DNA of 64,000 nt from Flavobacteriales bacterium (GTDB lineage: Bacteria > Bacteroidota > Bacteroidia > Flavobacteriales_F > PHOS-HE28): positions 124,001-188,000 of the forward strand of contig JADJTW010000005.1 of assembly GCA_016710965.1 (NCBI GenBank), written 5' to 3'. Positions 40,399 to 48,530 of the stretch are shown here, in pieces (the stretch's first letter is position 1; every line of letters starts with the position of its first letter). A program made the position numbers and the translations under genes. The notes under the pieces were generated by a model. It was given only the letters and a program-made list of their open reading frames with translations. It was not told the DNA's origin and searched no databases.

Positions 40399-42845
40399 CA
40401 GGGTCGCTTCTTGCGGAGGAGGCTCGCCGCATCCACGAAGTACAGCACTTTCAGCGAGAGGCTGTTGATCCCCGGCGATGCCCATGTGCTGTTCAGGTTC
40501 TCGAGGTAGTTCTGGCGCACCACGTTCTCGCGTGCGAAGATGTTATCCTTCCAGCCGAGGGTGAGTTCGCTGCCCGGGGCGAAGTTCCACCGAAGCCAAA
40601 GATCGAGCGTGAACGCATCGAAGTCCACATCGTGCTTGGATGATCCATCGTCGTTGAGGCCGGTGTAGTCGGTCAACGCGAGCTTCCCGTTCTCCAAGAG
40701 CTCGTGGTAGTCTACGTAGTGCGCGCGGCTCCAGTAGTGGCGGATATCGGCGTTCAGCGAAATGCGGTTGGTGAAGGTGTAGCTGCCTTCGAGACCCAGC
40801 TCGGTGGTCCATTGGTCGCGCCGACCGAGGATGATGTCGTCGTTGCGGAAGGCCACCCAGCCCACATCCTCATCCTTGAACTCGTGCTCGCTGCTGAGGA
40901 TGAAGAAGAGCCGGTCGTTCGGACGGAAGCGCTGCTCCAGGTTGGCCCAGAGGTTCTTGCGGTCGCGTTCGTAGAATCGTCGATATCCGCAACGCAGGTC
41001 CACCGCGTACGGTTTGTTGTAGTTGGTGCTGATCCACGCTACGTACTGGATGTTCGTCGGGAACTCGTACAGGCGGCCAGGCACGCGCGCTTCGAAGGGG
41101 TCGTAGGTGAGCACCGGCTCGGCGCGCACGCTGCCCCCGAAGGCGTTGAATCCCTTGAGCACCCTGAAGGTGTTCAGCTCCAATGCGAAGTTGAAGAAGT
41201 GGTCGGGTTGCAGGGCGCGCAGGTACTCTCCAGCGAAGGTCATGCCCCAGCGTTGCCAGGGCGATCGGGGCTTGTACTCGGTGTAGTTCAGTCCCCATTC
41301 AACGCCGTGGAAGTTGGTGTACTGCCAGAAGCCGAGGTCGTTCGGGTCGAAGTCGGGCGATACCGCGTTGTATTCCGCGCCATAGGTGAGCGATCCTCCG
41401 GTCTTTTCGATCCCCGCCGTGCAGGAATAGCCTGGATCGTGGTGAAAGCCAGGGCCGTACTGTTGCGATATGCGCAGGTCACCGCCGCCTTGGATCGTGC
41501 GGGCCTTGTTGTTCAACAGGAAATCCAGCGCAGAGCAGTTCGCGTCGTAGGTGCCGCCATCGCGGGTGACATTGGTGTTGATGAGGCTCACGTAGCCGTT
41601 GTTCGGCAGTTGCTGGTCGGCCACGATCACGTTGTAGTTCGTCAGCGGGTCGGTGAGCACTTCGCGCGTGTTGCCCAAGCTGTCGGTGATGGTGCCATAG
41701 GTGGCGCGTGTCACCGCATTGAGCAGACCGATGCCGAGACCCTTCCGTCCACGACCACTGATCTTGGTGGCATTGAGGAGCTTGCTTACGCCAGGGTCCT
41801 CGGTCACTGATTCGCCGGGCTGTAGATCGGCGTAGAGTTGATCGCGCAGCAGCGGCACACCACCGATCCGGCGACTATAGAAGATATCACCGCGCTGGAA
41901 GAGCTCAGTGCCTTCGGTGAAGAACTGGCGGTTCTCGTTGTACTGCACCTCGAAGGGCGAGAGGTTCAGCACCACGTTGTCGCTCACCACCTGCCCGAAG
42001 TCGGGGATCAAGGTCATGTCCAGCGTGTAGGCATCGCTTAAGCCCAGCTTCACGTCCATGCCGCCGTTGAAGGTGCTGTTCCAGTCGTTCACCGCTGGAT
42101 CTTTCTGCGGGAAATGCTGCGCGTAGGCCGAAGCGTACGGATAGAGCATCAAGCGGAGTGGTGCCTTCACGCCGTGTACGCCGGTGAGCACGCCGCACTG
42201 TCGTAGCCAGCCTTCCTTCAGCGGGTCGATCGGGTTCCAGAAGCTCTTCTCCCGTGTTCTGCCTACCAAGCGAAGGAACTGCACGCTCCAAACATGCTCC
42301 TCGGCCTTCGGGAAACGGAAGGCGGAGTAGGGGATGCGCATCTCAACAGCCCACCCTTCAGGTACAATGCGCGCAGCGCTCTGCCACACCGCGTTCCAGT
42401 TCTCGTCCTCCTCTTCGTTCGCCACGATCGCATCCAACTGCACGCCCGCCGCAGTGGTGATGAACTCGAAGCCGTTCCTGCCGCTTTCGTACGGATCAAG
42501 GGTGATCCCGAACCAGTCCGTGATCCCGATCCGGTCCCGGCCGCTCAGGCGCATCATCACACTGTCGGGAAATGGATCGAAGAGCACGGCACCCACGTAG
42601 AGTGCGCCATCATCGTACACCACTTTCACCTTGGAATCGAAGTGGGCGGGTTCGTTCGGGCGCGGCTCGTTCTGCACGAACTCATTGCCGATCGGTGCCG
42701 TGGACCAAATGGCTTCATCAAGAACACCGTCCACAGCGATGCGCTCCATTGTACGCAGGGCCGTGAGGTTCTTGCACAACAGCGTGGTGTCCTGGGAGAG
42801 AACGAGCGCGGGTGCGAAGAGGAAAGAGAGCAAGGCGGCGCGCAT
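40398..42845 (-). CDS. DUF5916 protein with N-terminal CBM9-like domain
   Basis: 815 residues. Signal peptide, CBM9-like domain (about 35-215: RIAVDGVLDEAIWSTAP, KVKVVYDDGALYVGAVLFD, GWAVEMRIPYSAFRFP), then the DUF5916 region, beta-strand rich and ending in aromatic residues like outer-membrane barrels (LNLSPFEVQYNENRQFFTEGTELFQRGDIFYSRRIGG). These proteins probably form outer-membrane barrels with a periplasmic or surface sugar-binding domain; their cargo is unknown. A box GACCTTCG (42852-42859) directly before the ATG predicts a leader of about four bases. Confidence 0.88.
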   Translation of the reverse strand: MRAALLSFLFAPALVLSQDTTLLCKNLTALRTMERIAVDGVLDEAIWSTAPIGNEFVQNEPRPNEPAHFDSKVKVVYDDGALYVGAVLFDPFPDSVMMRLSGRDRIGITDWFGITLDPYESGRNGFEFITTAAGVQLDAIVANEEEDENWNAVWQSAARIVPEGWAVEMRIPYSAFRFPKAEEHVWSVQFLRLVGRTREKSFWNPIDPLKEGWLRQCGVLTGVHGVKAPLRLMLYPYASAYAQHFPQKDPAVNDWNSTFNGGMDVKLGLSDAYTLDMTLIPDFGQVVSDNVVLNLSPFEVQYNENRQFFTEGTELFQRGDIFYSRRIGGVPLLRDQLYADLQPGESVTEDPGVSKLLNATKISGRGRKGLGIGLLNAVTRATYGTITDSLGNTREVLTDPLTNYNVIVADQQLPNNGYVSLINTNVTRDGGTYDANCSALDFLLNNKARTIQGGGDLRISQQYGPGFHHDPGYSCTAGIEKTGGSLTYGAEYNAVSPDFDPNDLGFWQYTNFHGVEWGLNYTEYKPRSPWQRWGMTFAGEYLRALQPDHFFNFALELNTFRVLKGFNAFGGSVRAEPVLTYDPFEARVPGRLYEFPTNIQYVAWISTNYNKPYAVDLRCGYRRFYERDRKNLWANLEQRFRPNDRLFFILSSEHEFKDEDVGWVAFRNDDIILGRRDQWTTELGLEGSYTFTNRISLNADIRHYWSRAHYVDYHELLENGKLALTDYTGLNDDGSSKHDVDFDAFTLDLWLRWNFAPGSELTLGWKDNIFARENVVRQNYLENLNSTWASPGINSLSLKVLYFVDAASLLRKKRP

Positions 42846-42917
42846 CGGGCGCGAAGGTCGGGGGCGGAGCGCCTAAGGAGGAGCGGTATACCACCCAACA
42901 CTGGTGGGGTGAGTGGT

Positions 42918-43343
42918 TTAGAGAATAGGGAAGTTGCTATGAAAGAGAAGTGGGTGCTCGGTCATTTCGATAATCAGCTTTCCATCCTTTGAAATGGCGA
43001 AAAGCTCCATGTAGCCGCTAGCAGCCCAGAGGTCGTGCCAGTGTTTGCAGAAATCGCTGCCAGCCAGTTCGATCAACGGATTGTTCATTGAACAGAACAC
43101 GATCATCCGGGGTGAAGTGATAATACGTGAGGCGTTCAAAGCCTCATTTATCGGCTGCTCGCTTCCCACAAAGTCGAATTCGAACGTATGATGCTCAATG
43201 CGTTCCCAATCAACAATGGATTCTCGGCCCTGCGGTACGCCGTGCTTGGACATCAGAGCAAAAAGTTCCGCATCGACCTTTCCAGGGATCACTCCGATTC
43301 GGTCGGCGAAAGGACTGAGGAACCAATTGTTCCGCTTGTCCAT
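42918..43343 (-). CDS. Hypothetical protein, AT-richer than neighbours
   Basis: 141 residues from the ATG at 43343. Soluble, no signal peptide, with aromatic-rich segments (DKRNNWFLSPFADRIGVIPG; CKHWHDLWAASGYMELFAISKDGKLIIEM). I do not recognise a family. Its base composition is clearly lower in G+C than the genes around it and its codon use is less biased, suggesting recent acquisition. A good -7 box (TACGTTTG, 43373-43380) gives a leader of about 27 bases, and the TTG start at 43358 is less likely. Downstream, a weak CCACC/GGTGG stem near 42885-42901 may terminate it. Confidence 0.7.
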   Translation of the reverse strand: MDKRNNWFLSPFADRIGVIPGKVDAELFALMSKHGVPQGRESIVDWERIEHHTFEFDFVGSEQPINEALNASRIITSPRMIVFCSMNNPLIELAGSDFCKHWHDLWAASGYMELFAISKDGKLIIEMTEHPLLFHSNFPIL

Positions 43344-43372
43344 GAAGCGGTCTTTCAATTACCAAACGTACG

Positions 43373-43380
43373 CGCCCCAC
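43373..43380 (-). promoter_or_regulatory. -7 box (TACGTTTG)
   Basis: The minus strand reads TACGTTTG, the textbook TAnnTTTG form, before the AT-richer gene. It lacks the GGCC that follows many other boxes here. Confidence 0.5.
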
Positions 43381-43416
43381 GGTTTCCCGCAGGGCGCGCC
43401 CGTCGGACGATTAACG

Positions 43417-45546
43417 TCACGCCGCCACTTCCTCCTCCTTGTGGCTGCTCACCAGCTTGTGCTGCAATTCACTGGGCACTTGCTGGTACGCGTGGAACTT
43501 CTCGCTGTAGGTGCCGCGTCCTTGCGTGAGGCTGCGGAGCGTTGTGCTGTAGCGGTCCAGTTCAGAGAGCGGGGTCAGGGTCTTGATGATCTGGTATCGC
43601 CCGCTGCTGTCCACGCCCATCACGATGCTGCGGCGTCCTTGCAGGTCGGTCATCACATCGCCCATGAGATCGGCAGGCACGCGCACTTCCAGTTCCTGGA
43701 TGGGTTCCATCAGTTGCGGATCGGCGTTGTTGAACGCTTCGCGGAAGGCTTGCAGCCCGGCGATCTTGAAGCTGATGTCGTTGCTGTCCACCGGGTGCAT
43801 CTTGCCATCGTACACCACCACACGGATGTCGCGCGCCGGTGATCCGGTGAGCGGGCCACGGTCCATCTTCTCCATCACGCCTTTCAGGATGCTCGGCATG
43901 AACTTGTTGTCGATGACGCCGCCGACGATGCAGTTGTAGAAGACCAATTTGCCGCCGGTTGGCAGGTCGTGCTCCTCTTTGCCACGCACGCTGTGCCCGT
44001 GCGGCTCGGGCATGCCCTCGTACCAGGGATCGATCTTCAGGTGTACCTCGCCGAACTGGCCGCTGCCTCCTGTCTGTTTCTTATGCCTGTAACTGGCCGC
44101 AGCGCTCTTGCGGATCGTCTCGCGGTATGGTATGCGCGGGCTGCTGAAGGCGCAGTCGACCTTGTAGTGATGGTTGAGCTTCCACTTCAGGATGCTCAGG
44201 TGCAGTTCGCCCTGCGCGCCTACAAGCTGTTGTGCGGTCTCACGGCTGTACGTGAGCACGATGGTCGGGTCCTCTTTCTGGATCTCCAGGAGCGCCGCAT
44301 GCAGCTTCTCTTCCAATTTGTTGTCGGTTGCCTTGATCACCTGGCGCAGGCGCGGCTCGGGGAAGGCGATGGGCTGCAATTTGATCCTCTTGCCCGGAGC
44401 GTGCAGGGTGTGCGCGGTCGCAGTGTCCTTCAGTTTGATGGTGGCGCCGATATCGCCGGCCACGAGCTTTTCCACCGGTTTGCGGTCCTTACCATCGATG
44501 ATGAAGAGTTGGCCGATGCGTTCCGTCGTCCCGGTGTTATCGTTCAACAGGTCCGTGCCTTCCTTCACTTCGCCGCTCATGACCTTGAAGAGCGTGATGT
44601 GCCCTGCGCGGGGTTCGATCACGGTCTTGAAGGTGAAGAGCACGGCCGGTCCGTCAGCAGCGCATTCGAGCTTGCCACCGCCGACCAGTTCCTCGGCAGG
44701 CATTTCCAATGCCGCAGGTGCCACATTATCGATGAAGCCCATCAGCCGGCCGCTGCCCATGTTGCGCAGGGCGCTCAGGCAGAATACCGGGAAGCAGGTG
44801 CGCTTCATCATGCCCTGCTTCAGGCCGATGCGCATCTCGTCCTCGTCCAGCTCGCTCTTCTCGAAGTAGTGTTCCATGAGGGTCTCGTCGTTCTCGGCGG
44901 CCTTCTCCACCAGTTCCTTGTGCAGCACTTCGGCACGTTCCTTCTCGGTATGAGGGATCGGCTGCTTCTCCGGCTTTCCGCCGCCATCCTTGAACACGTA
45001 CATCGTCATCTTCAGCAGGTCGATGATGCGATGGAAGCCGTCGCCCTGTTCCACCGGGTATTGCATCACCGTCACGGCGCTGCCGAAATGCTCTTTCGCC
45101 TGTGCGATGGTCAGGTCGAAGTCGGCGTTCGGGTGATCCAATTGGTTCACACCGATGATCACCGGGCGCTCGTAGCGTTGCATGTGCTCCCATACGAGGT
45201 CGGTGCCCACTTCCACGCCGTGGTGCGCGTTCAGCATGAGCACACAGGTGTCGGCTACGCGAAGCGCAGGGATGGTCTCGCCCACGAGGTCATCGAGGCC
45301 CGGGGTGTCTATGATGTTGATCTTGTAATTGCGCCACTCGGTGTGCAGTACCGTGCTGTATACGCTGCTGCCGCGCTCGTGCTCCAGGTCGGAGTGGTCG
45401 CTCACAGTGTTCTTATCCTCGACTCGGCCGCGGCGTTGGATCAGACCCGCTTCGAAGAGCATGGTTTCGGCCAGCGTGGTCTTGCCGCATCCGTGGGAGC
45501 CCAGGAGTACGATGTTCTTGATGTGCTTGGCATCGAAGACTTTCAT
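43417..45546 (-). CDS. Elongation factor G paralog (EF-G2-like)
   Basis: 709 residues with the full EF-G domain order: G domain, domain II, III, IV (TGGSGQFGEVHLKIDP) and V. The P-loop is GSHGCGKTT (16-24). The G3 motif is D80-TPG-L84 where translational GTPases have the catalytic His (DTPGH), and G4 is N134-QL-D137 instead of NKxD. Switch I (ERGSSVYS) also departs from ERGITI. It is therefore the diverged paralog, not the housekeeping fusA. In Bacteroides an EF-G2 paralog was reported to support translation without GTPase activity; this protein may be similar. A box TAATTTCA (45632-45639) is a possible promoter with a long leader. Confidence 0.9.
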   Translation of the reverse strand: MKVFDAKHIKNIVLLGSHGCGKTTLAETMLFEAGLIQRRGRVEDKNTVSDHSDLEHERGSSVYSTVLHTEWRNYKINIIDTPGLDDLVGETIPALRVADTCVLMLNAHHGVEVGTDLVWEHMQRYERPVIIGVNQLDHPNADFDLTIAQAKEHFGSAVTVMQYPVEQGDGFHRIIDLLKMTMYVFKDGGGKPEKQPIPHTEKERAEVLHKELVEKAAENDETLMEHYFEKSELDEDEMRIGLKQGMMKRTCFPVFCLSALRNMGSGRLMGFIDNVAPAALEMPAEELVGGGKLECAADGPAVLFTFKTVIEPRAGHITLFKVMSGEVKEGTDLLNDNTGTTERIGQLFIIDGKDRKPVEKLVAGDIGATIKLKDTATAHTLHAPGKRIKLQPIAFPEPRLRQVIKATDNKLEEKLHAALLEIQKEDPTIVLTYSRETAQQLVGAQGELHLSILKWKLNHHYKVDCAFSSPRIPYRETIRKSAAASYRHKKQTGGSGQFGEVHLKIDPWYEGMPEPHGHSVRGKEEHDLPTGGKLVFYNCIVGGVIDNKFMPSILKGVMEKMDRGPLTGSPARDIRVVVYDGKMHPVDSNDISFKIAGLQAFREAFNNADPQLMEPIQELEVRVPADLMGDVMTDLQGRRSIVMGVDSSGRYQIIKTLTPLSELDRYSTTLRSLTQGRGTYSEKFHAYQQVPSELQHKLVSSHKEEEVAA

Positions 45547-45682
45547 GACGGGGAAGGTGTTTGGTTGATGGTTCGGTCCTTCCCTCGTGGAGGCCGACCA
45601 CCGGGCAGCGGGCGGCGCGCGAGGAGCGCCCTGAAATTAGATTCTGCTTCCCGCATTTCCAAGCGTTCGTCAGAAATGCGAA

Positions 45683-45704
45683 GACCCCGCTTGTGGGCGG
45701 GGTC
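45683..45704 (-). terminator. Hairpin after the small protein gene
   Basis: On the minus strand GACCCCGC, loop CCACAA, GCGGGGTC, then TTCGCATTT. It lies about 20 bases after the stop at 45725 and separates it from the EF-G paralog gene. Confidence 0.6.
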
Positions 45705-45724
45705 TCCAGTGGCTTGGTCGTGGT

Positions 45725-45934
45725 TCAGTTGAGCACCTCCATGGCCCGATTGCCTTGCAGCCGCTTGAAGCGCGCAGTTACTTCCTCATAGCTGCCGGGC
45801 AGGTTCAGTTCCTTGGTGGGGTCGAAGCCGATCTCGCCTTTGGCGTAAGCGGCGTAGTTCCGCTCGCCCTGCTCTCCCTGCTCTGTCGGCGAGGCCTCTT
45901 CCGAAGAGGAGGCGCCAGTCTTGTTGTTCTCCAT
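45725..45934 (-). CDS. Small hypothetical protein, 69 residues
   Basis: From the ATG at 45934: an acidic, Ser/Glu/Gln-rich N-terminal half (MENNKTGASSSEEASPTEQG) and a better-structured C-terminal half (FDPTKELNLPGSYEEVTARF KRLQG). No signal peptide or known motif. A box TACATTCG with GGCC at 45986-45993 predicts a leader of about 50 bases; a terminator follows, so it looks like an independent transcription unit. Product unknown. Confidence 0.6.
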   Translation of the reverse strand: MENNKTGASSSEEASPTEQGEQGERNYAAYAKGEIGFDPTKELNLPGSYEEVTARFKRLQGNRAMEVLN

Positions 45935-45985
45935 CCGCTGTTGGTTCACGCCCTCGCAAAGGCATGATCCCCTGGCGAAGCGGGC

Positions 45986-45993
45986 CGAATGTA
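45986..45993 (-). promoter_or_regulatory. -7 box (TACATTCG) of the small protein gene
   Basis: The minus strand reads TACATTCG followed by GGCC, the same 12 bases as the box before the riboswitch at 46778. Confidence 0.5.
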
Positions 45994-46110
45994 GAGTGAT
46001 CGGCATCGTTTGTAAACATCGGCTCCCGCCTGTTGATGGGATCATTGGGATCCAGGCCATGCGTTCGGTCCCTGTTCCCATCTTTGGTCCGCACCGGAAA
46101 ACCCAGCACC

Positions 46111-46773
46111 ATGAACAAGTACATCGGTTTGCTCATCGGCCTCTTCGCCATCACCAGCACGGCCGCATTCGCCCAGTACAACGAAAAGGGCAGGATCCAT
46201 CTCTCCATCGGCGGTGCCGCTGGTGTCCACGCCACCGAACTGGAAGCGAAGATCACCCTGTTGGGGGTGACCTTCACCGAGACGAGCACCGACGGGGCGG
46301 GGACTACCTCCCTGCCGATCCAGATCGGCGCAGCGCTCGCGAACCGATTCACCTTGGGATTCCTGCTTGAGCCGGGCCGCTACCTGCCCGATTCGGCAGA
46401 TGCGGATACCCAGACCAACGGCTTCTTCCATTTCGCCATCGAGCCCAAATTCTACCTCATCAACGGTGAACGCGTGGCATGGACGGCATCGTTGCAGGTG
46501 GGCGGCATTGGTTTGCATATACAGGACGATACGCCCGGGAAAGTAGTGGACGCGAGATTGTCGGGTACCGCCTTTGGCATCGGTACCGGTTTCGTATACG
46601 CGTTGGGCGACCATGTGGGCTTGGGTTTCGACCTGCGCTACATGACCACGAACATGGAGATCCGAGCGATCGAGGTGAATGATGCGAGCATCACTGATTT
46701 CTACGGAGGTACGTTGCGCACGGCCGGTGTGGTCGCGCAACTCTCGCTCGCCTTCCGCTTCGGAGGGGACTAG
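46111..46773 (+). CDS. Outer-membrane-protein-like beta-barrel protein
   Basis: 220 residues from the ATG at 46111. Signal peptide MNKYIGLLIGLFAITSTAAFA. The rest alternates hydrophobic and polar residues in amphipathic strands (IHLSIGGAAGVHATELEAKI; FHFAIEPKFYLINGERVAWT; GFVYALGDHVGLGFDLRYM) and ends in LAFRFGGD, as in small eight-stranded barrels. Likely an outer-membrane protein of unknown role. A near-consensus box CATCTTTG (46079-46086) precedes it. The upstream in-frame start at 46033 precedes that box and is rejected. Confidence 0.7.
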   Translation: MNKYIGLLIGLFAITSTAAFAQYNEKGRIHLSIGGAAGVHATELEAKITLLGVTFTETSTDGAGTTSLPIQIGAALANRFTLGFLLEPGRYLPDSADADTQTNGFFHFAIEPKFYLINGERVAWTASLQVGGIGLHIQDDTPGKVVDARLSGTAFGIGTGFVYALGDHVGLGFDLRYMTTNMEIRAIEVNDASITDFYGGTLRTAGVVAQLSLAFRFGGD

Positions 46774-46777
46774 CTCC

Positions 46778-46785
46778 TACATTCG
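46778..46785 (+). promoter_or_regulatory. -7 box (TACATTCG) of the riboswitch transcript
   Basis: TACATTCG followed by GGCC, directly after the stop of the preceding gene and just before the aptamer, placing the transcript start near 46788. Confidence 0.55.
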
Positions 46786-46792
46786 GCCCCGC

Positions 46793-46955
46793 GTAGTGGT
46801 TCCCGACCTCGGTCGGGATGAAAAGGGAATCCCGTGTGAACCGGGAGCTGTTCCCGCAGCTGTGAACCGCTGACGCCTGTTGCAATGCCACTCGAAAGGG
46901 GAAGGCGCGACGGGCAAGGGCGGTGAGCCAGAAGACCTGCCAGCACGCACTGTAG
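46793..46955 (+). ncRNA. Cobalamin riboswitch aptamer
   Basis: The conserved cobalamin aptamer elements appear in order: GGGATGAAAAGGGAA near 46816, GGGAGCTGTTCCCGCAGCTG near 46843-46862 with GTGAACCGCTGACGCC, TGCCACT at 46885, and the B12 box GAGCCAGAAGACCTGCCAGC at 46924-46944. The aptamer binds adenosylcobalamin or a related cobamide and normally represses the downstream gene when the vitamin is plentiful. Confidence 0.92.
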
Positions 46956-47007
46956 ATCCGGCCACGGGCAATGGCGCGGGCGCTTGCGGTAGGCGTCCAT
47001 TCCGTTC

Positions 47008-47060
47008 CTGGGGTTTCACATCATGAACGCCGCGCGGTGAACGCGGCAAGCAAAACCCAG
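47008..47060 (+). promoter_or_regulatory. Candidate riboswitch expression platform
   Basis: CTGGGGTTT (47008-47016) can pair with AAAACCCAG (47052-47060) with one mismatch, and inside this GCCGCG (47029-47034) pairs with CGCGGC (47042-47047). The stem ends four bases before the ATG at 47065, so it probably controls access of ribosomes to the start. No T-run follows, so control of translation is more likely than termination. Confidence 0.5.
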
Positions 47061-47064
47061 CAAC

Positions 47065-48345
47065 ATGTACCGTTCGATACTTTCTCTTCCCGCTCTGGCA
47101 GCGGCCATCGGCCTCCTGGCCCAGACCGAAGTGCATCAGGTGGTCGTCCTCAGTGAGGGGCGCTACGATTACGCCAATGGCGTACAGGTGGTACCCGTCA
47201 CACTGGGCAGTTTCGATCCATCCTCGGGATCCTATACCGAGATGGTCGCCGTCCCTTACGCGCGTTTCGGCAACGATGTGAAGGTGGAGAACGAGCTCAT
47301 CTATGTGAGCGCCGATAGTTTCCTGTTGAAATACGATGCCAACACCTTCGCCCTGCTGGACCAGGAAGTCGTGCATGGCATCCGCCGGCTCGCCCTGTGG
47401 AACGATCAGGTCCTCATCACTCGAGGAGAAGCCGGCGGGCTTTCCCACTATTTCGAGGTGCGCGACAAGAACACCTTCGACCTGCTCTACGCGATCGAGC
47501 CGAGCGATGGCATGCCTTACACCTGCGAAGCGGTCGAGGTGCTCGGAGACAAGGCCTACGTGAGCATGAACGATGGCTTCAACTGGCCCAATTACACCAA
47601 TCTCGTAGGCATAGTCGATCTACAGTCGCAGGAGTTCGAATCATCAGTGGACCTCGGCCCTGATGGTTACAATCCCGAGCACCTCATGGTATGGGACGGC
47701 AGCGTGTACGCATTCAACAACAAGGATTACACAGGCAGCAGCATCAGCCGTATCGATCCTGCATCCGCATCGCTGGTAGGCACCACCAATGTGGCGTTCA
47801 CATCGGGTTGCGGCACTTCCACGGCAGCCGATGGCAAGGTGTACTACATGGAATACGCTGTGAACGCCCTGGCGCGGTACGATCTTCAAAGTGGACAGGT
47901 GCTGGATACCCTGAACAATGGCCTTAGCGCATACGGCGTGCTGGGCGATCCCATCAACAGCGTGATGTACGTGAGCACCACCGACTTCACGAGCACGGGA
48001 ACGCTGTGTACCACAACCTATGACGGTGTTATCCTGGCCAGCACGGCCATCGGTGTCTCCTGCGGCAAGATGGCCTTGGATGTGCGCTTGAGCGCGGGTG
48101 TTGGGAGCAACGAACAGCAAAGCCTCGAGATCTACCCCAATCCGGTCAGCGATGCGGTGGTCTTGCGAGTGAATGGCGCAGGGGAGCGCGGGGTGCTCGC
48201 GATTGCCGATGCCACCGGCCGCTTGATCCTGGCCCAGCGATGCACCTTGGGAATTGCGCAGCGGATCGATGTTTCGCACCTGGCCAGCGGACTTTATTCG
48301 GTGCGCATCGATGGCGCGCCGTTCGGCCGCTTCGTGAAGCAGTGA
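47065..48345 (+). CDS. Cobalamin-riboswitch-controlled secreted beta-propeller with T9SS domain
   Basis: 426 residues. Signal peptide MYRSILSLPALAAAIGLLAQ. The mature part (about 21-345) is built of YncE/DUF5074-like propeller blades (YVSADSFLLKYDANTFALLD; AVEVLGDKAYVSMNDGFNWP; LVGIVDLQSQEFESSVDLGP; YNPEHLMVWDGSVYAFNN; SRIDPASASLVG). A type A T9SS domain follows (SLEIYPNPVSDAVVLRV to KQ). In Bacteroides the propeller lipoprotein BtuG sits on the TonB transporter BtuB and captures B12. The riboswitch and fold suggest a comparable B12-capture role here, but delivered by T9SS rather than as a lipoprotein. No btuB gene is adjacent. Confidence 0.83.
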   Translation: MYRSILSLPALAAAIGLLAQTEVHQVVVLSEGRYDYANGVQVVPVTLGSFDPSSGSYTEMVAVPYARFGNDVKVENELIYVSADSFLLKYDANTFALLDQEVVHGIRRLALWNDQVLITRGEAGGLSHYFEVRDKNTFDLLYAIEPSDGMPYTCEAVEVLGDKAYVSMNDGFNWPNYTNLVGIVDLQSQEFESSVDLGPDGYNPEHLMVWDGSVYAFNNKDYTGSSISRIDPASASLVGTTNVAFTSGCGTSTAADGKVYYMEYAVNALARYDLQSGQVLDTLNNGLSAYGVLGDPINSVMYVSTTDFTSTGTLCTTTYDGVILASTAIGVSCGKMALDVRLSAGVGSNEQQSLEIYPNPVSDAVVLRVNGAGERGVLAIADATGRLILAQRCTLGIAQRIDVSHLASGLYSVRIDGAPFGRFVKQ

Positions 48346-48421
48346 TCGGATAGGTTGCTTCCGATACATTTGCCGCCCGCTGTTGTCGCCTTGGGCCATC
48401 CGAAGGCACAGCAGCGGAAAG

Positions 48422-48493
48422 GCCTCCTTAGCTCAGCGGTAGAGCAGCTCATTCGTAATGAGCAGGTCGTCAGTTCAAATCTGACAGGAGGCT
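48422..48493 (+). tRNA. tRNA-Thr (anticodon CGT)
   Basis: Acceptor GCCTCCT pairs fully with AGGAGGC; D stem GCTC/GAGC; anticodon stem GCTCA/TGAGC with loop TTCGTAA, anticodon CGT; T stem GTCAG/CTGAC with loop TTCAAAT; discriminator T. CCA is not encoded. A decayed copy of its 3' part lies 3.5 kb downstream. Confidence 0.95.
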
Positions 48494-48499
48494 CTGGAA

Positions 48500-48525
48500 G
48501 GGATCGCGAAAGCGGTCCTTTCTCA
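48500..48525 (+). terminator. Terminator after tRNA-Thr
   Basis: GGATCGC, loop GAAA, GCGGTCC, then TTTCTC. A 7-bp stem with one T-G pair, directly after the tRNA. Confidence 0.6.
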
Positions 48526-48530
48526 TTTCC

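Noticed and set aside
43969..45732. 587-codon plus-strand frame over the EF-G paralog
   Set aside because: Antisense shadow; the minus strand has clear translation-factor motifs.
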